A DNA stretch of 64,000 nt from Sphagnum compactum (taxonomy: Eukaryota; Bryophyta; Sphagnopsida; Sphagnales), in assembly GCA_965153455.1 (NCBI GenBank), contig OZ234496.1, positions 16,670,304 through 16,734,303 on the forward strand, written 5' to 3'. The position numbers and the translations under genes are program-made. The notes under the pieces are model-generated. The model ran no database searches. It saw only the letters and a program-made list of their open reading frames with translations, and had not been told where the DNA came from. Shown piece after piece: positions 12,260 to 23,412 of this stretch; the stretch's first letter is position 1, and each line of letters starts with the position of its first letter.

Positions 12260-13708
12260 TCTCAAATTTGCAGCCAGGCAGTGGCAACTTAGGAACTAAA
12301 TCATTGTTAACAGCAAACTTCCTCCAACAGTGAACCCATCAGATTGCACTGTGTTTCAGTTCAATATTGCAATCAAACACTACTACCACTGGTCACACCA
12401 TACTTTGTCCCTCCAGGAATGCTCCCAGCGCTCCTATACAGAATCCTGTCCAATAGGGTGGCTACACCCCCACATTACCCATAACCTGTAAGGAGTAACC
12501 CTGATATTTGCAGACCCAAGTTTGACTGATCATAAGGCATGTTAGAAGGTAGTCTTCATGAACAAGTGAGCATTTTGTTGATGCATTTGAAGAAGGCAAG
12601 GTGACACTAGATTGCTAGTTGCATTGGACTGAAGAAAGAGAGGCCAAGTGATGGAGTGAGTTTGGATGACAACATACATATCTACAATATTGCAGATGAA
12701 ACTCCAGAACCACACTTCAAAAGTAACACAAGAAGATGAATGTGGTCATAACCTTATGAGTGTTAGTCACAAAGTTCCAGACCATCACCTTCATCATGAA
12801 CAGCATTGACAAGCTGTCATCACTCCCTGCTGACTTCATTAACTCCCAACAGTGTGTATACAAGTATATAACGATCCACCCAGCATTTCAGGCAGCATGG
12901 GTGACAGCATAGAACAACAGCATGTCAATTGTGCATAGTGCATATTCAAATTCAATGACTTCAACTAACAATGTAAGGATGAAATTCAGAAATTGAGATT
13001 CTGTTGCCAAAACCAAATTGATCTCTTAGATTCATGAATCTGAAGACAAAGTTGACTGAGGTGATGCCTGAACAGAAAGAACCCACCTGAGGAATACCTT
13101 GCTGGAAATGGAACACAAATGTAGACTTGCCATGACGAAGAGCTGCACTCTGCAGCTTCATACATGAGCTGCACTGGGGGAAGAGGCGTTGCATTATTGG
13201 CTGTTTCTTGACAAAAAGCTGATTCAAATTATGGAGGAGCCTCTGAAACTTTCTTGCCTGTGACTGCTTCAATATTGCATTGGGTGGCATATGATCTGCT
13301 ATGCTGTCATCCAAACTCACTCCAACACTTAGCCTCTCTTTCTCTAGTTCATTGAAAGTTGCAATCTAATGTCTACTTGTCTTCACATTTATCAACAAAA
13401 ACACTTGTGCCGGAAAAACAACTCAATTGCTATTATTTTGTTAAAAAATATATTTGCTTGCATTGCAGTTCGATCAGCAACAATGTAAGTGCGTGACATG
13501 AAGGTATCTTCAACCTCTGTCCATGACGAGTGCCGCAATGATGACAACCATACTGCTTGAAAAGGTCTTTGATTAGGTTTGCTTCGGTTTCATTTGCATA
13601 CTTGCTCCCTCTGGCTGTAATGCATCAATGCACCCATTTTGTCATGTTTGCATGGAAGTAAAATCAAAAGCAGGCAATTGTTATTACCATAAAGGCATTG
13701 AGCACAAT
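12260..13708. other. unassigned region downstream of the membrane-protein gene
   Basis: A minus-strand frame of 119 codons (12961-13320) contains a possible splice donor (CAG|GTGGGTTC near 13086), but I recognise no family and could not connect it in phase to the gene ending at 13709. It may be an exon of a further gene or chance. The rest is spacer. Confidence 0.3.
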
Positions 13709-14759
13709 CTACCTGGAATAGAAGCACGAGCCCAAGCTCCTGGACGTATCACATTGCTGGGCATCATGTTTCGACAACTTCCTCCCAGCACCTGGTCCTT
13801 CACCCATTGTTGTTATGTCCCAATCTCGTACCAAAGACTCCCCAAAAATGTTCTGCATTTCTTGATACCTCAGAGGCTTTGGATCTAGAACATAGGGGAT
13901 TAGGTCTGACCTACTCTTCCATTTGACAACACTCTTCCAGTAGACAAACAACCCAATCAAAGGATCACAAAAGTACGAATGCATTCAGCTTGCAATACAA
14001 TCTAATGTACAGCATCCATGTTGATTTGCATCAAAATTGTCATAGCAATGAACTGTTAGCAACCATTTCAAACCCAGTATTTCCTTGATATCACATCTGT
14101 GCAATGAGAAAAGAACTTGCAGTTCGATGACAAGAGCCCACCATTTTTCCCAAGGTTTAATTTCAACTGACCTTGAATGCAATCAAACCAAACATTGCAT
14201 GGAACCAGACACTCTCAGTGGAAATAAATTTCTGTTTCTGCTTCTTGGAATTGTGTTCCCACATTCCCCGAACTGTAAAAGAAACCTGCATACCATTAAA
14301 TCACAAATTCATTCCCAGGTGCTCCTTCACATGCATTTTGTTCTGAATGATTCTATGAAGCTCCCAAAGCTTTCAGAAATTTCAGAAATGGGGTGTGGGG
14401 GAGGAGTAAATTAGGAAAAGTCTGAGAGTTTTCAGATGGAGACAAACCTGTGCTGCTGCAACTGAAGCAGCAGCAACAGCCAAGCCTCCAAGCATTGAAC
14501 CCAATAATGGTGTAGCACATGAAACTCTAAGAACTCTTCCTGCTGCCTTCAACCCGCCCAAACCCATGAGGCAGTGAACAATCCCCCTCCTCACAGAAAA
14601 AAGCTTAAAGAATGGCAAACCAGGTAAGTCCAGCAAGAATGAAATCATTTCGGAAACGAGTACCTGACCAACAGCCAATGTGGAGCAGAAACTGAGGGAG
14701 GCAGCAGTAGGGGGAAGAATGGCTGCCGCCAATGTGTCTCTCTGCTTCTGATCCAACAT
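13709..14759 (-). CDS. small membrane protein of unknown function, three exons
   Basis: On the minus strand exon 1 is 14448-14759 (104 codons from ATG, MLDQKQRDTL), exon 2 is 14172-14285 (38 codons, opening VSFTVRGMWEH), and exon 3 is probably 13709-13933 (74 codons, SVVKWKSRSDL to CFYSR and TAG). All junctions are phase 0, giving about 216 residues. The exon 3 acceptor (CTGGAAG|AGT) is the weakest part. Exon 1 has two or three hydrophobic segments, including an Ala/Gly-rich one at about residues 84-104, and exon 2 ends with another (VWFHAMFGLIAFK). The C-terminal third is polar, with a GPGAGRK stretch. I do not recognise the family. Coding is supported by the exon-intron structure, compatible phases and absence of frame breaks. 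A multi-pass organellar or endomembrane protein fits the pattern; this is inference. Confidence 0.55.
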
Positions 14760-15195
14760 CTCTTCTCGTAGGGCTGGATGTGCTTACACCATAACTACAG
14801 ACAAAAGAGAAAGAAGGAGAACAAGACAGCAAATGCACCTGGTTGTGTGAGAGTGTAAACCTCAAAACCCTAAAATCTGTGGAATCAAAACCTCTAGAGT
14901 ACTGAGTTTTCCGAATGGAGCCGAGATCTCGAACTGCGAAAATGCATGACTGACGACCCAAATGCGTTTAGCTGCTTTCAAAAAAGCACAACGAGGTACT
15001 AGAATCGGGAGGCGCAGAAAATTAGGGTTCACCAGTGAAACAAAGACCAAATCCATCTCGCGAGATAGAATGTTGTCCTGGGTTTTGGTCTTTGTTCAAC
15101 TTCAGTTTTGCCCCCTTCTTACATTTGCAGCGGCCAACGCCAAGAAGATTTTCAATTCTTCCTTGCAAAAGCTGCTTCATGAGTGAATTTGAGAC
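14760..15195. other. GC-richer interval upstream of the membrane-protein gene
   Basis: The interval between the minus-strand start at 14759 and a plus-strand frame at 15196 is richer in G+C and contains the CTCGCGAGATA word near 15058. It is a plausible promoter/5' leader region, possibly bidirectional, but no core element can be defined. Short frames on both strands here look non-coding. Confidence 0.3.
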
Positions 15196-15726
15196 TTGAG
15201 ACCGAAGCAATTCAGGGGTATATGTCACATATCTGCGAGGAACTTTCTGTACTCTTCGTTGGGATTATCAACGTTCTCTGGAGTTGGATGGATCTGGAGA
15301 GATTTGGAGAGAATTTGGCGTAGTTTCTCTTCTCTGCACAGAATTTTCCTTAAGTCCTTGAGATGGGTTGATGGTGATGAAAGTGCTAAGTTTGATTGTA
15401 TGCCCAAACACGACGATCTTAACCAGCGAATACTCAGTAGTATTGAGAACTGTGAAGCTGCACACCCCGACATCTTCTGTTTGTATGTAAGCAGAACGGT
15501 CCCAGAGACATATGAAAGGTCAAGAATCGTAGTAGTGTGGTCTTGCGTCTTTGTAACCGACATGGGCACAGCTTTACAGGGAGATTTGTTCACTCTGTTA
15601 ATATTACCATCACTGAATCTGACAATGCAAGCTCGTTTGAGCTCATTTGAGTGTCTGCGCATCAACCTTGTCTTCGATCGGTTTTCAGTTCCTGTGGACT
15701 ACGAACTATTTTCTTCTGAAGTTTGA
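15196..15726 (+). other. unresolved 531-bp open frame, overlapped by a minus-strand frame
   Basis: The plus strand is open for 176 codons from ATG at 15196, and the minus strand is open for 146 codons over 15225-15665. Neither product resembles a family I know. The plus product is enriched in aromatic and Leu/Ser residues with no clear domain. The region is less AT-rich than the surrounding spacer, which could mean a real exon or a leader. Strand choice cannot be settled from sequence alone, so no gene is called. Confidence 0.25.
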
Positions 15727-16060
15727 GAGCTGTTCAAGCTCAAGCAGCTTGTGAGTGTGTCAAGTTTTCTGCGACGATTCTATCCTAGCTCCTCCCCAGA
15801 GTAGGGTAAGGCCCTAGGACAAGGGCCTCAAGCAGTCCCATTTCTGGTAATGCCTTCGTCGATGGGCCTTTCCCAAAGTAAAGATCCTGCCACAAAATTT
15901 AGAGCGACCAGATGATACAAACAAAGTGAAGATCCCTCCAGAAATGGAAGGACTCTTCACCCAGAAACAATTTTTTGCTGAGATAACATTCCATTTTAGA
16001 ACCTGCCCTCTCCTAACCCCAGACAGTTTCAGTTTGGGCAAGTCTTTACATATAGGGCAA
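15727..16060. other. spacer, no gene recognised
   Basis: Contains a short foldback AGGCCCTAGGACAAGGGCCT at about 15810-15830. Minus-strand frames are present but lack motifs. Confidence 0.3.
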
Positions 16061-16159
16061 TAATGCCTGAAGAGTGGGGAGTTCTGGAAGTAAGTGCCCA
16101 CCTGAGGCGAAACCAAGGGCCGCTTACTTCTGGAACTCCCCCACCTCTGAGGGCATTAG
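16061..16159. repeat. imperfect inverted repeat (long hairpin)
   Basis: Bases 16061-16098 and the reverse complement of 16120-16159 align over about 38 bp at roughly 80 per cent identity; both contain TAATGCC, GGGGAGTT and AGAAGTAAG or close variants. The spacer is about 21 bp. The structure would fold into one long stem with several mismatches. It may be a mini foldback element or a small-RNA precursor; neither can be shown here. Confidence 0.6.
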
Positions 16160-17449
16160 CAAGTGCACAAATGGACACAGTTTTTTTATTTAGATTTGTT
16201 TTCGTATAAATGCCTCTGGGCATCATGGGAAAAAAGATGATGTGAGGCATGTCATAAAACAGAATGCTTGAGCTGCGCGCATTTTGTTTTCTGAAATGTC
16301 CCTTGGGATTTTGCACTCTATAAGCGTACCTACAAATGCACTAAGAAAATTCTTGGAGGTTTTTACAGCAGTTGGAAGGGAGCATTCAGAGAGTGCACAG
16401 ACAGATTAAGGGAACGTTGATTTCGGATGCTGATCTGTTTGTATTTTGCTCTCATATAGGCCCCTCATGTAAACTGGAACTTAGTGAGGGAATGGAGCAA
16501 CCCAAACATTCAAAATCAATTGCAGTTTGGAATGTGTGAATAGTACTATGAAAATAAGTTTGGGCATCAAACAATTTTGTTTTTCTTTTGCATCTATTGA
16601 GCCATTGATAAACCCCTTATCAAAACTTGTATGATTTGTGAATTCATTCACCATTGGGTGCATGAAGTCCCCTGAGCAATGTAGCAATTTTTCTCTTTGA
16701 AATAAATGTGAAGCAGCTTCAAAAAGAGCAAACCCACTGCTCATAAAAATCTACCAGCAACAATGTCTTGCTACCACAACAAATTCCACTATAGCACAGC
16801 TGAATGGAAGCTTCAAGCTCCTCTTCCTTTACTCAACTGCTCTAGTCAGTAAGCTTCCAGTGCAACTTGTTGACAGCTCTCAGACTATTTGGCCTGAGCT
16901 CACAAAGCTACCCAAACATAAGAAACTCAAAACCATGAGATGCAACAGTCAGCAGTTGGACAGATGGAGGTCCTAGTCAAGTTCTAAAATCTTTACCAGA
17001 ATACGGTTTCGACATAAATTAGATTATTTCTTATTTAGCCCAAATTTTGAAAATATAGTTACTACTTGTGCCAAAACTTTAATAATTAGAAAATCAAATT
17101 CTGAAATATTATTTTCGATTGTTGGGATTGAACTTCAGACCTGCCTCTTCTAGAAGAGAAGATTGTGACAGTCTAGACACACATAGACTGTGTCACAAAA
17201 AAGAATAAAGTCATTTTTTTTGTTTTATATAAATATTGCCTGCTGAAAATTTCAGAATTTAAAAACCAACGGCTGAAGGTGAGATTTGAAACTTAATTAA
17301 TTATTCAGCAGTTTGTTGTCCAATCAGTTTGGGTGCTATTGTAATGAGAGATGAAGACCATGTGATTACATAAACCCATATTTGAAATTCCAATTTTAAT
17401 TCTCTCCCCTCCCTCTTCCCCCCACCAATTTATTTTCACCATTCAATAA
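16160..17449. other. AT-rich spacer, no gene recognised
   Basis: Only short motif-free frames are present. Nothing else is seen before the 30-bp minisatellite begins. Confidence 0.4.
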
Positions 17450-18290
17450 TGGAGACCAAATGTGATTGTCATCCAAGAGTGGAGATCTCACTTTCAGTCA
17501 AAATCCAAGTGACCGTGATCACTTTTGGTGGCCATCCAATGGTGGACATGATTTTTAGTTGCCATTTAATGATATGAATCACATCTGGTCACCATCTAAT
17601 GGCAAGGATCACTTTATGTTGCCATCTAATGGTCGGGATGATTATTGGTCACCATCCACTGATGGTGAGATCTCTTTCTATCACCATCCAGTGATGGAGA
17701 TCAAATTTGGTCACCATCCAATGGTGGGGATGATTTTTGGTCACCATCCAATGGTGGGGATGATTTTCAGTCACCATCCAACAGTGGAAATCATGTTTAG
17801 TTGCTATCCAACAATAGAGATCAAATTTCATTACCATATGATGACGATGATGATGGATCATGGAGATGATTTTCACTTGTCATCCAATATTAATGGAGAT
17901 GATTTTTTGTTGCCATCCAATGTTGGAGATGTTTTTCCAATTGCCATTGAATGGTGGGGATTATTTTTGTTTGTCATCCAACCATGGAGATCAATTTTAG
18001 TTAGCATTTGAAGTCATTTGAAGCATAATCTTTAGTTCCATCCAATGATGGAAATCACTTTTAGTCACCATCCAATGGTGAAGATCAAATTTTGTCATGA
18101 TCTAATGGTGAACATCTCTTATGGTTGTCATCCAATAGCAAAGATCACTTTTGGACGCCATCCAATGCTGAATGATCACTTTTGTTCATCATCCAATCAT
18201 TGAAATTGCTTATAGTCACTATATGAAAGTGGATTTCATTTTCAATCATCATTGAACATTGATGACAAGTTTTGGTCAACATCAAATGAT
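17450..18290. repeat. degenerate 30-bp minisatellite
   Basis: About 28 diverged copies of a ~30-bp unit built on GGTCACCATCCAATGGTGGG followed by GATGATTTTT-type sequence. The best copies are adjacent at about 17700-17790. Because the period is a multiple of three, the plus strand stays open from 17559 to 18011 and would read a ten-residue repeat (HHPMVGMIFG-like), while the minus strand is also open over 17649-17876. Openness on both strands comes from the repeat and is not evidence of a gene. Confidence 0.85.
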
Positions 18291-20429
18291 AGTTTGCATA
18301 TTGCCCAAACATAAAATGAATGCTAAGTTTTGGTGATACGTATTTTCAATAGGGGATTGCCCTACTGAAAAATCCCAAGAATGGGAAAATGGATGAAAAA
18401 AATGAAAACAATGTCTAAGTTGTAAAAATCCATGGGGTAATTTTGTGTCCTACTAGTAGTGTATCAAACATATGTGTATTGCTACATAATTTTGATAGGA
18501 TTCTATTGCCATCAAAATAGGTATGGCAAAACTATGGAACATAAGTGCCACGTATATATCATGACCATGATGCATCTCTTAAGGTTCAAAGGTGGGTAGG
18601 GTTTGCATTTTTATTTTTTTTCCCCTTTTTCATTTTCTTTACAAACTAATTGTTGCAACCTTAACATTGGGTTCGTAATTAAGAGTGTAGTCCAACGGCC
18701 CATGAGAGCGAGAGTGTGTTTAGGTGTGAAACACACTTTCACAAATGAGGAGAGTGCAAGGGATGAAGCCCAATGACTCCTAAATGCACTCTCACTTTGG
18801 GAGTTGCAAATATTCAGAGCCTTGGTTGGAAAGAAAAAAAAACACCAAATTGGGCCCCAGGGTACCTTTAGAAAGGTCTTCAACCGTAGATGCTTCAAAT
18901 GCCCTCGCATTGTTCATTTAAACCTGATTTGCATGAATTATGATCAAAAGAAGAGGCAGGAGTCAAATTGGGAATTAGACTCACGACCACAAATCCCTTG
19001 AAAGCAAGGGGTCAAATGAGGTCCGATTGGAACGTACTATACATTGTTTTCAAGGGCTATAAGATATTGCCCTCGCACTTTCAAAACAAACTTGATTTGA
19101 GAAAGATATGAGATTTCAAAATTTTGGAACAACAAGAGTCCCAATTTTGTGGGAATCCCGAGAAAAAGTGACATTTGGATGTAGTCCCTGTGGAGAAGCA
19201 CAAAATATATTATAAGGAAGGGAATAGTGCCTCCTCCCAAAGGTTGTGAGTCGTGTGAAACTTGTGCTTGAAATTGTCCCTATTGAATCTGTCGCACCAC
19301 TTCCATTCGACTTGCACTAACCGCCTTCTTTTCTTGGTTGTGCAGGTTGATATCATTTTGAAGTCTCGCTTGTGTGTTCGTCCTAATCCCATCCCGGAGC
19401 TCCAACACGCCCTCCTACCCCTAAAGTGTTGCAAGTTAAAAAAATTGCCCCAACTATTTTTTTCTTCCATTGTTTCATTCTAGGACCCACCTTTGGGTGT
19501 TTGAGGAGTTTGGGGGCGCATCACTAATTGTGTTACAATTTTTTTTACTTTGAAATTTAGTTGAAATATTTGGTTTGCAAACTAAATGTGTTTTTTCTGA
19601 TGTTTGTTGCATGCTTTGTTGGGTGGGTGTTTGTGTAATTTCCTACATGCTAGAAAGTTAAAGAAGAGGGAAAAAAAGAGGAATTTGTGTTTTGTAAAGA
19701 GGAGGATCAAGAAAATAACTATTGATCATCCCCTCTCTATCCCTTTCCCTCCTTTCTTTCTTTCCCACTCTCCTTATGTTTTTTTCAAAAACAATTTTGA
19801 GTAGGAATAATTTCAACACTCAAGGTTCTTTCAAAAGTCAAACAATGATGAACATACATAAAGTGAGTGATGTTACTAGAAGGATATTGTCAAGTTCATT
19901 CTTAGTTGTAAAATATGTAAGAACATTCACATCTCAAAGGTATTAGTCAAGGAAATCAAAATTAAACTTAAAAAAAATAGAATTTAAGTATAAGATATTG
20001 CATTTTTTTCTTCCTTGGGAAATAGCAAGTTAGCATTTTACTTTTAATATCTTGTCTATGTAATGCAAGTGGGAGGTTTGTGGAGCATGGACATCTAACG
20101 GAAATTTATGGTTTAAGGTTTAACAAAGAAAACACTCAAACACAACATCACTTTCAGGCATTTTTTTTTGTTTGGGCATGTCGAAAATGCTTGTGTCTTC
20201 ATGAAGGATGATTCAATAGTATGGAAACATCATCATTGTCATCCACTTTGCATTAATGGAAATTATGAACAAATTTATTTCAATTTTGTTCAAGAAATGG
20301 TAAGCATTTTAATCCTCTTTTTTATTCTGTGCTTTTTTATTTTGGTGTAATATTTCATCTTTATTTTTTTTGTTGTGTTTTGTGTTTGGATGTTTGGATT
20401 TTGGATGCATTTGATTTCAATTGCACTTC
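18291..20429. other. spacer, no gene recognised
   Basis: Frames of up to 99 codons exist on both strands (for example 18611-18910 minus, 19210-19470 minus) but overlap one another and have no motif. Pyrimidine-rich stretches occur near 19740-19780. Confidence 0.4.
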
Positions 20430-21380
20430 AATCCTCGAACCTCTTTATTTATTTTCAGTGCATTCAATGTTTGTCATCTGGTGTGTTTAAGCATTTAGTG
20501 TTTCACTATTCAGTGTTCCAACCTAATTGCTTTTCATGCATGGCATTTTCATTTTTCAATGTCCCAACCTAATTATTTTTGGTGCATAGTGATTTCTTAG
20601 TGTTCTAGCATAAATATTATGTTTTAGAGGTTCTCAATTACACCCAAGTTTTCTACACATTGAAGTTGTTATGGTTTAGGTTTATCGCATTTCGGTATCT
20701 AGTGTTTGTAGATGTATTCAATGCTTTTGGTGCATAGTGTTTTCAGTGTTCAAACTTAATTACTTTGGCAGAGTGCTCTGGTGTTTTTTCAGTGCTTCAA
20801 TGTAATTATTATGTTTTAAAAAATTTCAATTAATTGCACCCAAAGTTTTTACACATCTAAGTTGTTATGGTTTAAATTTCTAACATTTTTGTGTTTGGTG
20901 TTTCTTAGTGCATTCAACGCATTTGGTGCACATTGCTTTTTGCTTTCCCAATGTTCTAGCATAACTATTCTGTTTCAAAGGTTCTCAATTGCACCCAATT
21001 TTTTTACATACCCAAGTTGCATGGTTTAGGTCTCCAACATTTTAGTGTCTAATGTTTGTTAACGTATTCAGTGTTTTTAGTGCATTGAGTTTTTAGTGCT
21101 CCAACCTAATTACTTTTGGCACGCATAATGATTTCCCGGTGCTTTAACATAACTACTATGTCTTAGAGGTTTTCAATTGCACCCAAGCTTTCACACCCAT
21201 GTTGCTATAATGTAGGTCTTTAACATTTTTATGGACCTGTTGTTTACGGATGTATTTCGTGCTTTTAGTGCATAGTGCTTTCGATGCTCCAACCTAATTA
21301 CTTTCCTAGTGCTCCAATGTAATTATTCTGCCTTAAAGGTTTTCAATTGCACCCAAGTTTTCTACATATCTAAGTTGTTG
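20430..21380. repeat. degenerate ~180-bp tandem repeat, five units
   Basis: The word CACCCAAGTTTT (with variants) recurs at 20641, 20837, 20992, 21180 and 21350, so units are 155-196 bp. Each unit also carries CAATTGCACCC, a GTTGTTATGGTTTAGGT-like block, TTTAGTGCATAGTG and CCAACCTAATTACTTT in the same order. The copies differ by many substitutions and small indels, so the array is old. No reading frame survives through it. Confidence 0.8.
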
Positions 21381-22229
21381 TGGTTTTGGTCTTGGGTTTT
21401 GAAGTTTGGTGGATTATTTGGTTTTTGGGTAGAATGGGAAATGATGGGCATAATGGCAGTTTGAAGGTAATTGAATTGCAAAGATCACCTACATCTGTAA
21501 CCAATTGTGAACATCATGGAAATTTTAGGGTCAAAAGTGTTAGTGGTGCCAATGGAAGAAACTTACCTAATGACACAATACTTGGAAAGGTGCTTCAATT
21601 ATCTATTGAGCTTTTGTAAACAAAAGTTGCCTGGCAACAATAACAACTCCTTCAAATGCTAGAGTGCAAGCTAGAAGGCTTGCTTGTGTATAGCAATGAG
21701 CATGGCACAATTGCAATGAATTGGCATGTATCCTCAAAGGACTTTGTTATGTTGAAAATTTACAAATAAGAAAAAGTTGTTTGTTGAGGATGTGTTTGTT
21801 CATGCCCAATAGTTAATAGCCAAGAAGTGGAAAAACCCCACATCAAGCTAAATTGTCAATTATTTTGGCTTTGGAGTCCTTTAAAAAAAAATTAGACTTC
21901 ATTCAAAAACATTTCTTGGAAGATTTGACCACCTACTTGAAGAAAATGAAGAATTGATGCCAAATTCTGATTTTTTGAGGTGTGGACTAGTAAATTGACC
22001 TCGGAACATCAAGTTGATGTTGACAAATATGAAGGTCAAACAAAAAAAATGATTTCCTACCTTTTGATGTTGTTTGTTGCCTTTTTAAAAATTTCTTGAA
22101 TGGACTAATTGGTTTGTTGAAAGCATGTGTTTTATAGACTTGGTGTTCCTAGGAGACCTAGAACAAACTATAAAGTGCTTCCGTGATGAAATGGGAGATT
22201 TGGAAATGAAATAATTCTAGATTTTCTAG
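21381..22229. other. possible decayed coding sequence, family not recognised
   Basis: Several short frames on the plus strand, such as 21380-21619, and patches further on at 21640-22200, have a more protein-like composition than the surrounding spacer, but they are interrupted by stops and shift frame. I could not match any domain. An old transposon or gene remnant is possible. Confidence 0.2.
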
Positions 22230-22255
22230 AGCTTCACATTCTTGATTGATGTGCT

Positions 22256-22443
22256 TCTCTTTATGTTTTGTTTAGATAGTACAGCTTCACCACTGAGGTG
22301 TGATGCTATTGCCAATATTAATATAATTGTAAATTGTGCTTTGGGTATTTATCATGTTGTTTTTATGGTTACACTCCTCTTTATGTTTTGCTCATGTGCT
22401 ACTGCCATTATTAAAGCAATTGGGTAATTGTGCTTTGGGTATG
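22256..22443. repeat. diverged tandem duplication, ~95-120 bp unit
   Basis: CTCTTTATGTTTTG occurs at about 22257 and 22377, and ATTGTGCTTTGGGTAT at about 22333 and 22427, in the same order with intervening similarity. This is a two-copy tandem duplication with indels. Confidence 0.6.
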
Positions 22444-23330
22444 TATGATTTTGTTTCCCTGGTGTCCTAATTTGATCAATGCTTTTTTGTTTTTTGCTTT
22501 TGTAGCATCAATATTTACAGAGTCAAAGGTGTGTTTATTTCTATGTTTAATCTTTTGTATAAACTTGGGTGTTTAAAGTTAGTTTAAGGACCAACAGAGT
22601 AAAGGGTGTTACTGTTTTGGCCAGGGAAAAGAAAACACTCTTCAGAATGGTGCATGCAGTGGAGCAACTCCAACAATGGAGTTCTGATGCTTCTTCATAA
22701 TTCAAAGGCCAGATACACTAATTGTGATTATTTTACCATCAATAACATAGAAATTTTTCAATTGGTGTAGTTTAAAATTTAGAACATATTTCTATGTTTG
22801 GTGGGGCAATATTACACCTTTCTTGGTTAATCTTACTTTGGCAGCATATTTCATATGTCTAATGACAATTTTGCACATTATTTATATTTGAATGAGTTTT
22901 TGCATGGAAAAAATATGTTTTTGAATTTTTTTTCAATGCTCATGCCTGGGCCCTTATTTGTCGGGCATTTGACTTTCCCCAAATTGTTATGCATGCCCTT
23001 ATGTGAAAAAAACATTAATCTATGTCCATGCCCGGAGGACCTAGGTTTACTAAAAATCTAAACAAGCCCAGCCCCTCCAGGCTTTACATGTGTATAAATT
23101 TCTTAACACCCTGTCTGTAGGGTATCTCTAAAAATACATACCCACTCAACTCTGGTTTGAACCCTTTTCTGAATTAGGGCATCCTGTGAAAAGAACTAAT
23201 TTTGGACCGTCTTTCTTTAGGGGCGGAAGTCTGGGCAGAAAAGAAATAATTTTCAGGCAGTCCATAAATTGCTTTTAAAAATTGGGCAGCTTGAAAGCGC
23301 ACTTGTGCAGTCCACAGGATGCAGTGGACT
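22444..23330. other. spacer, no gene recognised
   Basis: Short frames only, without motifs. Confidence 0.4.
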
Positions 23331-23335
23331 TGGCG

Positions 23336-23412
23336 GGTTGGCAATGCTGTGTTGGCAACGTGGTGTCGGCAACTTGGCCAATGTGGTGTCGGCAACTTGG
23401 CAATGTGGACTT
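23336..23412. repeat. short tandem repeat with GTGTCGGCAACTTGGC core
   Basis: About three copies of a 20-23 bp unit containing GTGGTGTCGGCAACTTGGC lie head to tail. It is a small, moderately GC-rich minisatellite without coding significance. Confidence 0.7.

Noticed and set aside
12961-13320. 119-codon minus-strand frame as a fourth exon of the membrane-protein gene
   Set aside because: That gene already reaches a stop codon at 13709, and no phase-compatible junction was evident.
17559-18011. 150-codon plus-strand frame with a ten-residue repeat
   Set aside because: It is produced by a 30-bp minisatellite whose period is divisible by three; the opposite strand is open too.
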